Assembly: GCA_017577575.1 (NCBI GenBank)
Contig: PKRG01000013.1
Span: 1 to 64,000 of the forward strand
From: Acidimicrobiia bacterium
GTDB taxonomy: Bacteria > Actinomycetota > Acidimicrobiia > Spongiisociales > ZC4RG35
Reading direction: 5' to 3'
Length of the DNA: 64,000 bases
Position numbers and translations under genes: made by a program. The notes under the pieces are model-generated. The model ran no database searches, had not been told where the DNA came from, and worked only from the letters and a program-made list of their open reading frames with translations. Of this stretch, positions 47,343-55,455 are shown piece after piece; the first letter of the stretch is position 1, and each line of letters starts with the position of its first letter.

Positions 47343-49910
47343 GTGAATGCCTTGGTCAGGGGGTTCGTGGCTGCGGTCCAGCGCGTGCCCCTGCTCGTCG
47401 TCATCGTGTCCCTGTTGGCCGCCGGGGTGCTGAGCTCGTTCGCCACCCAGGTGGAGATCGCCACCGGCAACGAAGGGTTCGCCCCCGACAACGCCGAGAT
47501 CCAGGCTCTGGAGCGAATCGGGGAGCTGTTCGACGGTGACCAGCAGCTGGTGTTCCAGGTCATCGTCCGCGACCCCGGCGGCGATGTGATCTCCGCCGAG
47601 GGTCTCCGCACGGTCGCCGCCGTCGAGGAGGTGATCCGCCGGGAGGCGGGCGACGCCCTGCTCGAGTCCGAGCAGCGGCCCGGCGTGATCAGTTACCTGG
47701 CCCCCGCCCTAGCCGCCGCCGAGATGCAGGGCATCCCCCTCGACGCCCTCGACGACGCCGCCGTCGACACGCTCTACCAGGCCGCGCTCGAGCAGATGCC
47801 CCAGGAGCAGGCCGGTTTCATGTCCGGCCTCCTCGCCTCGGGCAGCACCGGCACTGAGGCGACCTCCGGCCTGATGCTCGCCTTCTTCGAGGTCCCCGAC
47901 GGGGTGAGCGACGCCGCCGTCTACGACGCCCAGATCGAGATGGAGGAGCGGATCGCCGCCGCCATCGAGGGGATCGACACGTCCCTCGAGGTCCGGCCAT
48001 TCAGCACCAACCTGCTGTTCGGCGAGGTCGATTCCTTCATGGACGAGGTGGGACGCCTGTTCGCGTTCGCCGGCGGGATCATCGTGGTGATCCTCCTCTT
48101 CGTGTACTGGCTGAACCCCAAAGGCTCGGTCACCTACGCCCAGGCGGGGCGGCGCACCTTCGTCGACATGCTGATCACCCTGCTCACGATCCTGATGGCG
48201 ATCGGGATGATGCAGGGCACGGGCGTCCTCTTCGAGAAGGCAGGGATCATCGATGCCTTCTCGGTCGTCACCCAGGTGGTGCCGATCCTCCTCATCGGCC
48301 TCGGTGTCGACTACGGCATCCACCTCATCAGCCGCTACCGCGAGGAGATCGGCGAGGGTCACGGAGTCGACGAGGCGATGGGCATCTCCATCGGCACCTC
48401 CGGGGTCGCCCTGATCCTGGCGACGCTCACCACCGTCATCGGGTTCCTCACCAACATCACGAACCCCGTGCCGGCCCTGAAGGACTTCGGCATCCTCGCC
48501 GCAGTGGGCATCGTCTACTCCTTCCTCCTGATGATGCTCTTCGTTCCGTCGATCCGGGTCCTCCTCGACCGCCAGGCAGAACGGAAGGGAACCCTGCCCG
48601 CCGAGGCGATGGCGACCGGAGGCGAACGCCTCCTCCCCAAGCTGATGGGTCAGACTGCGGTCATCGCCGAGCGCATTCCCTACGTGGCCCTGGTCCTGGC
48701 TCTCGTGCTCGGCGGCTTCGGCTATTGGGGCTTCACCCAGCTCGACACCCGGTTCAGCTTCACCGACTTCCTCCCCGAGGACGCCCCCGCCGTGCAGACG
48801 ATGGAGCTGCTCCAGAGCGAGTTCGGGGGAGGCTTCGGGGAACAGACCTACGCCCTCGTCGAAGGCGAGGATCTCTCCTCCGGGCGGGTCTGGAACGCCA
48901 TGGTCGACGCCACCGGGAGGCTCGGCGACTTAGAAGGGGTGGCCGCCTACGACACCCAGTTCGGCCGCATCGCCGACGCCACCTCTCCGGTGTCGGTGTT
49001 CCAGCAGTTCTTCGCCCAGGGCATCCAGTCCGCTCCCCCCGAGATCCTCGCCGCCGCCCAGCAGGTCGGCCTGGGGATGGACCAGAAGGTGCCCGACGAC
49101 GCCGACATGACCCCGCTCTACGAGGCGATCGCCGCAGTCGCCCCCGGGGACATGGCGGCGGTCACCCACTACGAGGGCGAACGATTGACGGCCATCCTCT
49201 TCGACGTGCGCACCCAGGCCAACGAAGAAGGGGTGTCCGCGCTCCGAAGTGGCTTCGCCGAGGCCTTCGCTCCCGTCGAGGAGGCCGGGGCTTCGGTGAT
49301 CGTCACCGGCCAGAACGTGATCACCGACGTCATCGTCGAAGAGCTCACCGCGTCCCAGACCTGGTCCCTGTGGCTCACGTTGATCTCGGCGGGTGTGGTG
49401 CTCGTCGTCTTCTTCCTCATCCGCAACCGTCGGCCCTTCCTCGGCGTGATCACCATCACGCCGGTGGCGCTGGTGGTGATGTGGACGTACGGGCTGATGT
49501 ACGCCCTGGGGATCCCGCTGGGGCCGGTGACCGCCACGCTGGCGGCTCTGGCCATCGGGATCGGCGTCCCCTACACGATCCACCTGGCCCGCCGCTTCGA
49601 GGAAGACCGCCAGGAGATGGACGACGTGGAGGAGGCGATCCGGTCGACGACCACCCACACCGGTGGCGCCCTCGCCGGGTCCGCTTTCACCACCATCGCC
49701 GGCTTCGGCATCCTGATGGTGTCGAGCCTCGTGCCGTTCAAGCAGATGGGACAGGTGACGGCGTTCGCCATCGGCCTGTCGCTGGTGGCGGCCATCCTCG
49801 TGCTGCCCTCGATGCTGGTGTTGTGGGAGAAGTGGCACCGGAAGCGGCACGGCCGCAAGGCAGCGGCACGGCTCGAGGCCAAGGAGCCGGTGGCGACCGG
49901 AGAGGGCTGA
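47343..49910 (+). CDS. RND-superfamily exporter (MMPL-type/hydrophobe transporter)
   Basis: The 855-residue protein has twelve predicted helices in two repeats, each with a large extracytoplasmic loop (residues about 35-235 and 480-670). Each repeat carries the RND core motif, LIGLGVDYGIHLISRYREEI in the first and AIGIGVPYTIHLARRFEEDR in the second, followed by GVALILATLTTVIGFLTNI and ALAGSAFTTIAGFGILMVSS. This arrangement fits RND proteins of the COG1033/MMPL kind, which move lipids, hopanoids or sterol-like molecules by proton motive force. The substrate is unknown. It starts at GTG 47343 with CAGGAG upstream. Confidence 0.9.
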   Translation: MNALVRGFVAAVQRVPLLVVIVSLLAAGVLSSFATQVEIATGNEGFAPDNAEIQALERIGELFDGDQQLVFQVIVRDPGGDVISAEGLRTVAAVEEVIRREAGDALLESEQRPGVISYLAPALAAAEMQGIPLDALDDAAVDTLYQAALEQMPQEQAGFMSGLLASGSTGTEATSGLMLAFFEVPDGVSDAAVYDAQIEMEERIAAAIEGIDTSLEVRPFSTNLLFGEVDSFMDEVGRLFAFAGGIIVVILLFVYWLNPKGSVTYAQAGRRTFVDMLITLLTILMAIGMMQGTGVLFEKAGIIDAFSVVTQVVPILLIGLGVDYGIHLISRYREEIGEGHGVDEAMGISIGTSGVALILATLTTVIGFLTNITNPVPALKDFGILAAVGIVYSFLLMMLFVPSIRVLLDRQAERKGTLPAEAMATGGERLLPKLMGQTAVIAERIPYVALVLALVLGGFGYWGFTQLDTRFSFTDFLPEDAPAVQTMELLQSEFGGGFGEQTYALVEGEDLSSGRVWNAMVDATGRLGDLEGVAAYDTQFGRIADATSPVSVFQQFFAQGIQSAPPEILAAAQQVGLGMDQKVPDDADMTPLYEAIAAVAPGDMAAVTHYEGERLTAILFDVRTQANEEGVSALRSGFAEAFAPVEEAGASVIVTGQNVITDVIVEELTASQTWSLWLTLISAGVVLVVFFLIRNRRPFLGVITITPVALVVMWTYGLMYALGIPLGPVTATLAALAIGIGVPYTIHLARRFEEDRQEMDDVEEAIRSTTTHTGGALAGSAFTTIAGFGILMVSSLVPFKQMGQVTAFAIGLSLVAAILVLPSMLVLWEKWHRKRHGRKAAARLEAKEPVATGEG

Positions 49911-49973
49911 CCGGCCGGTCGGCGATCGGCGGAAACGGGTCCTCCGTCCTACAGCGGGATCCGGCCACGGCCG

Positions 49974-49979
49974 TAATTT
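49974..49979 (+). promoter_or_regulatory. -10 box of leaderless phosphotransferase gene
   Basis: TAATTT is followed by seven bases and then GTG 49987, which favours that codon over the upstream TTG 49978 because the TTG lies inside the -10 region. Confidence 0.5.
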
Positions 49980-49986
49980 GTCGGCC

Positions 49987-50967
49987 GTGGTCGTCGATCC
50001 GTCCGAGAACCTGACCAGGGCCGCCCGGTCGGTCCTGGAGCGCCGCTACGGGCTGCGAGTCGCTCGCATCTCCCATCTGGCCACCCACTCGAACATCCTG
50101 TATCGGGTGGACACGGCCGACGGGAGGCGGCTGGTCCTGCGGGTCAGCCAACCGGCCGCCAACACCCGCGTCAACCTCGAGATCGAGGTGGCGTGGTTGG
50201 CGAGCCTGGTCGGGGACCCCGCCCTGAACATCGCCGAGCCGATCCCCACGACCGAGGGCCATTTCATCGTCGACCTGCTCGCCGACGGCCATCTCCGCCA
50301 TTGCGTCCTGTTCACCTGGGTGCCCGGCGAGCCGCTGGGCGACGGAGCCGGCACCTCCGGCTACCGGGCGATGGGTCGGCTCTCGGCCCTGCTCCATCGC
50401 CACGGCGGGTGGCGTCCCCCAGCCGGGCTGGCGCTGCGGCGATGGGACCGGACCTTCTACTACCCGCCCGAGCTCGAGCGGGTGGTCGTGGAGGACTTCA
50501 GATACGACCACCTCTTCAGCGGGTTGCGGCCTCTCCTGCGCCGGGCTGCCGAGCTGGGCGACTACTTCATCGCCCGCCGCTGGACCGAGGCCGAGCCGAT
50601 GGTCGTCCACGGCGACCTCCACGAATGGAACGTGCACCTGTACATGGGCCGGGCGTGGGCGATCGACTTCGAGGACGTGATGCTGGCGCTCCCTGCCCAG
50701 GACATAGCCACGTCGCTGTACGGCGCCCGCACCCGTCCCGACCTGCCGGCGATAATCGACGCCTTCCGCCGCGGCTACGAAGAGCACGCCGAATGGCCCG
50801 TGGCCGACTCGGTGGAGCTCGAGGTCTACTGGGCGGCGCGCCAGGTGATGTCGATGAACCACGCCGCCCAGGTGCTCACCGAGAAGGCGGCGCGGTCGTA
50901 CTTCGACCAGGTCGTGCCGTGGCTGCGGGACTTCATGCACAAGACGGTGCCCGCCACGGCTGGTTAG
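49987..50967 (+). CDS. Aminoglycoside phosphotransferase-family kinase-like protein
   Basis: The 326-residue protein (VVVDPSENLTRAARSVLERR) has the APH/choline-kinase fold: ATHSNILYRVDTADGRRLVL near the nucleotide loop, the catalytic loop VVHGDLHEWNVHLYMGRAWA (HGDLHEWN) and the metal-binding AIDFEDVMLALPAQDIA. The family phosphorylates small alcohols or amines, including antibiotics, homoserine and choline. The substrate cannot be told from context. The start is chosen at GTG 49987 from promoter spacing; TTG 49978 would add three residues. Confidence 0.87.
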   Translation: MVVDPSENLTRAARSVLERRYGLRVARISHLATHSNILYRVDTADGRRLVLRVSQPAANTRVNLEIEVAWLASLVGDPALNIAEPIPTTEGHFIVDLLADGHLRHCVLFTWVPGEPLGDGAGTSGYRAMGRLSALLHRHGGWRPPAGLALRRWDRTFYYPPELERVVVEDFRYDHLFSGLRPLLRRAAELGDYFIARRWTEAEPMVVHGDLHEWNVHLYMGRAWAIDFEDVMLALPAQDIATSLYGARTRPDLPAIIDAFRRGYEEHAEWPVADSVELEVYWAARQVMSMNHAAQVLTEKAARSYFDQVVPWLRDFMHKTVPATAG

Positions 50968-50998
50968 CCTGAGCGCTCCCCGACCCGAAGGGAGCGTT

Positions 50999-51406
50999 GT
51001 GCCGTCACTAGAGGAGTTCTGCACGATCCAGGCGACGATGGCCCCCCGGATGATCGGCCGGGTGCCTGCCGGGACCCGCATCGACTTCCCGTTCGAGGGG
51101 ACCGCCACCAGCCCGCACTGGGAGGGGGAGCGGCCCGTCAGAGGCGTCGACTACGTGACCGTGCGGGGCGACGGGAACATGGACCTCGACATCCGCGCCA
51201 CCATCGGCGAAGGCAAAGAGACCGTCGCCTACACCGCCACCGGGGTCAGCATCGCCCACGAGGACCGCACCGCCTCACCCCAAGAGCTCATCCTCTTCCA
51301 GACCGGCAACGAAGAGCTGGCGTGGCTGAACTCGGTCGTCGGCGTGGGTTTCGGCCACGGGGCGGAAGGGCAACTCTCCCTCACCGTGTACGTGATCAGG
51401 CCATGA
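50999..51406 (+). CDS. DUF3237 family protein
   Basis: The 135-residue protein starts at GTG 50999 after GAAGGGAG. The sequence IDFPFEGTATSPHWEGERPV, then VDYVTVRGDGNMDLDIRATI and VYVIRP at the end, fits the DUF3237 beta-barrel family of unknown function (usually about 150 residues). It lies 31 bp after the phosphotransferase and 1 bp before the DUF4126 gene, so the three are probably one operon. Confidence 0.75.
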   Translation: MPSLEEFCTIQATMAPRMIGRVPAGTRIDFPFEGTATSPHWEGERPVRGVDYVTVRGDGNMDLDIRATIGEGKETVAYTATGVSIAHEDRTASPQELILFQTGNEELAWLNSVVGVGFGHGAEGQLSLTVYVIRP

Positions 51407-51407
51407 C

Positions 51408-51983
51408 ATGGACCTAGGCCTCGTCGCCGCCAGCGGATGGGCGTCCGGGCTCAACGTCTATGCGGTCGTGTTGGTCCTCGGGCTGTTGGGCCGGCTGACC
51501 CAAAACGTCATCCCCGAACAGCTCACCTCCTGGCCGGTCCTCGGCGTGGCCGCGGTCATGTACGTCGTCGAGTTCTTCGTCGACAAGGTCCCCTACCTCG
51601 ACGACATCTGGGACGCCGTCCACACGGTGATCCGCCCGGTGGCGGCCGGGTGGGTCGGATACCTGCTCGCCGGGGAAGTGGACCTGTCGCCGATACTCGG
51701 GGCCGGCACCTCCGGGGTGACCGCCCTCGCCGCCCACTCCACCAAAGCCACCACCAGAGCGGCGGTGAACGTTTCCCCCGAGCCGTTCAGCAACATCGGG
51801 TTGTCGCTGTTCGAGGACGGTCTCGTCGTCGGGTTGGTATTGCTCGCCGTCGAGTACCCGCTGGCTGCCCTCGTCGTCGTGGTCGTGTTGCTGGTCCTCG
51901 GGGTCTGGCTGGTGGTAACGCTGTGGCGGGCGATAGGGCGGGTGGCGAGCCGGATCTCGGCCCGCTTTCCGGCGTCGGGCTGA
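51408..51983 (+). CDS. DUF4126 family membrane protein
   Basis: The 191-residue protein begins LVAASGWASGLNVYAVVLVL and continues VPYLDDIWDAVHTVIRPVAA, GTSGVTALAAHSTKATTRAA and NVSPEPFSNIGLSLFEDGLV, all hallmarks of DUF4126, with about five membrane segments. Function is unknown. It ends 1 bp before the convergent crotonase gene. Confidence 0.87.
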   Translation: MDLGLVAASGWASGLNVYAVVLVLGLLGRLTQNVIPEQLTSWPVLGVAAVMYVVEFFVDKVPYLDDIWDAVHTVIRPVAAGWVGYLLAGEVDLSPILGAGTSGVTALAAHSTKATTRAAVNVSPEPFSNIGLSLFEDGLVVGLVLLAVEYPLAALVVVVVLLVLGVWLVVTLWRAIGRVASRISARFPASG

Positions 51984-51984
51984 C

Positions 51985-52761
51985 CTAGACGCCCCGGAAG
52001 TCCGCCGTCCGCTTCTCGAGGAACGCCCTCATCCCCTCCAGGTGGGCCGGCGACGTCCCCAGCTCTCCCTGGGCGACCCGCTCCGCCTCCACGGCGGCGG
52101 CGACGTCGGAGGCGGCGGCGGCGACGAGCAAGCGGCGGGTGGCGGCGTAGGCGGCGGTCGGCCCGTCGGCCAGCTTCGAGGCGACCTCCACTGCCCTGTC
52201 GACCACCTCCCCGACCGGGGTGACCGCCACGGTGAGGCCGAGGCGCTCGGCCTCCTCGGCCGGCATGCGCCGGTTGCTGAACGTGAGCTCGATCGCCCGG
52301 GAGAGGCCGATGTGATGGGGGAGCAGCCAGGTCGTGCCGGTGTCGGGGATCAGAGCCAGCCCGATGAACGCCGACAGGAAGAACGCCGAGTCGGCCATGA
52401 CCCGCAGGTCGCACGCCAGCGCCAGGCCCATCCCCGCTCCTGCCGCCGCTCCGTTCACGGCGGCGACGGTGGGCACGGGCGCGGCGAGCAGTGCCTCCAC
52501 CATCGGGTTGAAACGGTCGTGGATCACCCGGGCCAGGTCCGGCCCGCCGGTCTCGTACTCGCCCATCAGGTCCGACAGGTCCGCTCCCGAGCAGAACGCC
52601 TTGCCGGCGCCGGTGACGACCGCGGCCCGTGCTTCGTCGCCGGCGCGGCGGAGCCCGTCGATCAGCCCGTCGCACAGCTCCTGGGTGACGGCGTTGAAAC
52701 GGTCCGGCCGGTCCAGGGTGAGGACGGCGACGTCGTCCCGCATCTCGTAGCGCACAGACAT
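51985..52761 (-). CDS. Enoyl-CoA hydratase/isomerase (crotonase family)
   Basis: The 258-residue protein has the oxyanion-hole segments AVVTGAGKAFCSGADLSDLM and VAAVNGAAAGAGMGLALACD, followed by AFIGLALIPDTGTTWLLPHH. The crotonase fold and length are standard. It resembles PaaG/enoyl-CoA isomerases. In the second block the first catalytic Glu position of classical hydratases (near GAAAG) is not evident, and Asp occurs at the later position, which favours isomerase activity (inference). It probably acts in acyl-CoA degradation. Confidence 0.88.
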   Translation of the reverse strand: MSVRYEMRDDVAVLTLDRPDRFNAVTQELCDGLIDGLRRAGDEARAAVVTGAGKAFCSGADLSDLMGEYETGGPDLARVIHDRFNPMVEALLAAPVPTVAAVNGAAAGAGMGLALACDLRVMADSAFFLSAFIGLALIPDTGTTWLLPHHIGLSRAIELTFSNRRMPAEEAERLGLTVAVTPVGEVVDRAVEVASKLADGPTAAYAATRRLLVAAAASDVAAAVEAERVAQGELGTSPAHLEGMRAFLEKRTADFRGV

Positions 52762-52799
52762 GGGGCGGAGGGTAGGCGGGATGGGCCCGGCGCGCCGTT

Positions 52800-54035
52800 A
52801 TGTTGGGCGTGACACGGGAGACGGGAACTTTGGCGCGGCGTTGCTCATTCTGTGGAGAAGACAGGCGGAAGGTCGACCGCCTCGTGGAGGGGCAGGGCGG
52901 GGTGGCCATCTGCGGCGACTGCGCCCGCCTCGCTGCCGAGCTGACCTCCGAGCCAGAGTCGTCTTCCGGGGACCTGCTGGTGACGGGGATCGGCACCCTC
53001 GTCACCAACGACACCCGCTACGGCGGCCTGCTCGGGGAGATCCCGGGAGCGGCGGTGGCTGTCCGCAACGGCCGGGTCACCTGGGTGGGCCGGGAGCGGG
53101 CCCTGCCCGATCGCTACCGCGAGCTGCCGGAGATCGACTGCGGGGGGAGGATGGTGGTGCCCGGCTTCGTCGACGCCCACCGCCACTTCCCGGCCGTCGC
53201 CGGCACCGACCTCGCCGCCTACACGGAGGCGGCCGCCGACCAGCTGGGACGCCTGCTCGAGCAGGGAGCCACCACCGTGGAGATGCGCAGCTTCGGCGCT
53301 CCCGATCCCGAGACCGAGGTGACGGTGCTCTCGGCGGTAGCCGCCGCCGGGGACATGCTGCCCTGCGACGTCGTCACCTCGGTGGTCGTCGGCACCGACC
53401 CCCCGCCCCGCGGCCGCGGCTACCAGACGATGCTCGAATCGCTCCTCCTTCCCACCGTCGCCCGGGTCGCCAGCTACCTCGACGTGGTGGTGGGCGGGCC
53501 GCTCGACCGCGACGCCGCCAAGTCGGTGATCACCGCCGGCCGCCGCCACGGGCTGCGGCCCCGGGTGCACATCTTCGGCGGCGAGGCGCTCGAGCTGGCG
53601 GTGGAGGGCGGCGCCGTCTCGGTCGACGGCCTGTGGGGCGTCGACGGGTCGGCGGCGCCGCTGGCGGAGACCGGGATCGTGGCGGTGTCGGTCCCGGCGG
53701 CATCGTGGATGGACGGCCGCAAGGAGCCCGCCTCCGAGCTGTGGGAAGCGGGGGCGATAGTGGCGCTGGGGAGCGCATGCTCCGGGGGGTCCGTCCCCAC
53801 CATCCCGATGGCGATGGCGATAGCCGTCCACCACGGCGGGATGGCCCCGGATGCCGCCCTGTGGGCGGCGACCCGCGGCGGGGCCCTGGCGTTGGAAGAG
53901 CCGGAGAAGGGCATGCTCGGCCTGGGCGCCACCGCCGACCTGGTGGTGCTCGAGGCGGAGACCCCGGCGGACATCGTCGCCGAGCCCGGCCGCGACCCGG
54001 TGTGGCGGGTCATCAAGGACGGGTCCCCTCTCTGA
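52800..54035 (+). CDS. ClpX-type C4 zinc finger fused to an imidazolonepropionase-like amidohydrolase lacking catalytic residues
   Basis: The 411-residue protein starts with a ClpX-type zinc finger: C15, C18, C38 and C41 in CSFCGEDRRKVDRLVEG through ICGDC. Residues about 58-411 follow HutI-type amidohydrolases from start to end (VVPGFVDAHRHFPAVAG, LLEQGATTVEMRSFG, GATADLVVLEAETPADIV). The HxH metal ligands H127/H129 and the next His (H257) remain. The HADE-type motif is HIFG, the catalytic His of the DHL motif is Gly277, and the metal Asp of the TD motif is Ala326. I infer a pseudoenzyme or altered activity, perhaps an adaptor recruited through the zinc finger. GTG 52809 is an alternative start. 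Confidence 0.8.
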   Translation: MLGVTRETGTLARRCSFCGEDRRKVDRLVEGQGGVAICGDCARLAAELTSEPESSSGDLLVTGIGTLVTNDTRYGGLLGEIPGAAVAVRNGRVTWVGRERALPDRYRELPEIDCGGRMVVPGFVDAHRHFPAVAGTDLAAYTEAAADQLGRLLEQGATTVEMRSFGAPDPETEVTVLSAVAAAGDMLPCDVVTSVVVGTDPPPRGRGYQTMLESLLLPTVARVASYLDVVVGGPLDRDAAKSVITAGRRHGLRPRVHIFGGEALELAVEGGAVSVDGLWGVDGSAAPLAETGIVAVSVPAASWMDGRKEPASELWEAGAIVALGSACSGGSVPTIPMAMAIAVHHGGMAPDAALWAATRGGALALEEPEKGMLGLGATADLVVLEAETPADIVAEPGRDPVWRVIKDGSPL

Positions 54036-54053
54036 GAGACGCCCGGGCACCGA

Positions 54054-54059
54054 TAGAAT
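54054..54059 (+). promoter_or_regulatory. -10 box of leaderless GDPD gene
   Basis: TAGAAT is followed by six bases and then GTG 54066. Confidence 0.55.
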
Positions 54060-54065
54060 CGCCTC

Positions 54066-54833
54066 GTGGCCCATCTCCCCGATCTCTGGCGTTCGGGTCG
54101 GCTGATCGCTCACCGGGGCAGCCGGATCCTCTGGCCGGAGAACACGATGATCGCCTTCGGCAGCGCCCTCGAGGCCGGCGCCCACCATCTCGAGACCGAC
54201 CTCCACATCACCGCCGACGGGCACCTGGTGTGCTTCCACGACGACCACGTCGACCGCACCACCGACGGGTCCGGTCCGGTGTGGTCCTACACCCTCGCCG
54301 ACCTGCGCAAGCTGGACGCCGGTTACCGCCATCGGGTCGACGGCGAGTTCCCGTTCCGGGGCAGGGGGATCCGCGTCCCCACCCTCGGGGAGGTGCTCGC
54401 CACCTTCCCCGACGTGGGTGTGGTCGTGGACCTCAAACAGGACGGCCTGGAAGAGCCCCTGGTCGAGTTGTTGGGGAAGCTGGGCGCCTGGGACCGGGTG
54501 ATAGTCGGCAGCTTCTCCGACGACCGCCTCGAGCGGGTGCACCGACTGTCGAAGGGGAAGGTGGTCCGCTCGGGAGGGCCCAGGGTGGTGCGCGCCTGGT
54601 GGACGGCCAGCCGCCTGGGGCGTCCCGGGCCCTCGGGGTTCGCCGCTCTGCAGGTGCCGCCGACCTGGGGCGGCCTGCGGGTGGTGGACCGCAGGCTCGT
54701 GGAGGCGGCTCACTCCGCCGGGGTGGCGGTCCACGTGTGGACGGTCAACCACCCCGCCGAGATGCAGGCCCTCGAGGACCTCGGCGTCGACGCGCTGATA
54801 ACCGACCGGATCGATCTCGTCGGCCGCGGGTGA
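54066..54833 (+). CDS. Glycerophosphodiester phosphodiesterase
   Basis: The 255-residue TIM-barrel enzyme has the catalytic HRGSRILWPENTMIAF (His-Arg plus Glu), the metal-binding LETDLHITADGHLVCFHDDH and VDRTTDGSGPV. The C-terminus ALEDLGVDALITDRIDLV is typical of the family. It hydrolyses glycerophosphodiesters to glycerol 3-phosphate and an alcohol. No signal peptide is seen, so it is probably cytosolic. It starts at GTG 54066, supported by the leaderless promoter. Confidence 0.93.
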   Translation: MAHLPDLWRSGRLIAHRGSRILWPENTMIAFGSALEAGAHHLETDLHITADGHLVCFHDDHVDRTTDGSGPVWSYTLADLRKLDAGYRHRVDGEFPFRGRGIRVPTLGEVLATFPDVGVVVDLKQDGLEEPLVELLGKLGAWDRVIVGSFSDDRLERVHRLSKGKVVRSGGPRVVRAWWTASRLGRPGPSGFAALQVPPTWGGLRVVDRRLVEAAHSAGVAVHVWTVNHPAEMQALEDLGVDALITDRIDLVGRG

Positions 54834-54846
54834 GCGGCGGGGCAGC

Positions 54847-54867
54847 CTGAGCCCCCCGGGGGCTCAG
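54847..54867. terminator. Bidirectional terminator between GDPD and leuD
   Basis: CTGAGCCCC (54847-54855) pairs with GGGGCTCAG (54859-54867): 9 bp with a 3-nt loop, overlapping the last bases of leuD. Confidence 0.7.
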
Positions 54868-55454
54868 ACCACGGTGGGCTTGAAGGACGGACGCCGCGCC
54901 TCGTAGTCGGTGATGGCGTCCTCGTGGCGGAGCGTCAGGCCGATGTCGTCGAGGCCCTCCATGAGGCACCACTTCACGAACGGGTCGATCTCGAAGCGGG
55001 CCTCGAACTGGTCCCGGTAGGTCACAGTCTGCTCGGGGAGGGAGACGGTGATCTCGGCCGTAGGGTCCTGTTCGCCCAGCTCGATCAGGTACTGGCATTC
55101 CTTGGGCGACAACTCGACCGGCAGCAGCCCGATCTTGGTGCAGTTGGTGCGGAAGATGTCGGCGAAGGACGGGGCGATGATCGCCTCGAACCCCCAGTCC
55201 TGCAGCCCCCACGGGGCGTGCTCGCGGCTGGAGCCGGAGCCGAAGTTGGGCCCGGTGACGAGGATCTTGGCATCGGCGTACTCGGGGCGCTCGAGCACGA
55301 AATCGGGGTCCTGGCGCCATTCGGCGAACACGAACTGGCCGTAGCCGGTGCGCTCCACCCGCTTCAGGTACTGCTTGGGCATGATCTGGTCGGTGTCGAC
55401 GTTCGCCCGGGGCAGCGGGGCGATCGTGCCCGTGATCTCGTCGATCGGCTTCAT
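54864..55454 (-). CDS. leuD: 3-isopropylmalate dehydratase small subunit
   Basis: The 196-residue protein has TGTIAPLPRANVDTDQIMPK at the N-terminus and the substrate loop VTGPNFGSGSSREHAPWGLQ, then DWGFEAIIAPSFADIFRTNC. LeuD is the swivel subunit that, with LeuC, isomerises 2- to 3-isopropylmalate in leucine synthesis. It follows leuC by 1 bp. Confidence 0.97.
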   Translation of the reverse strand: MKPIDEITGTIAPLPRANVDTDQIMPKQYLKRVERTGYGQFVFAEWRQDPDFVLERPEYADAKILVTGPNFGSGSSREHAPWGLQDWGFEAIIAPSFADIFRTNCTKIGLLPVELSPKECQYLIELGEQDPTAEITVSLPEQTVTYRDQFEARFEIDPFVKWCLMEGLDDIGLTLRHEDAITDYEARRPSFKPTVV

Positions 55455-55455
55455 C

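Noticed and set aside
52800..54035. Genuine imidazolonepropionase (hutI)
   Set aside because: The catalytic Glu, His and metal Asp motifs are not kept, no hut genes are nearby, and the N-terminal zinc finger is foreign to HutI.
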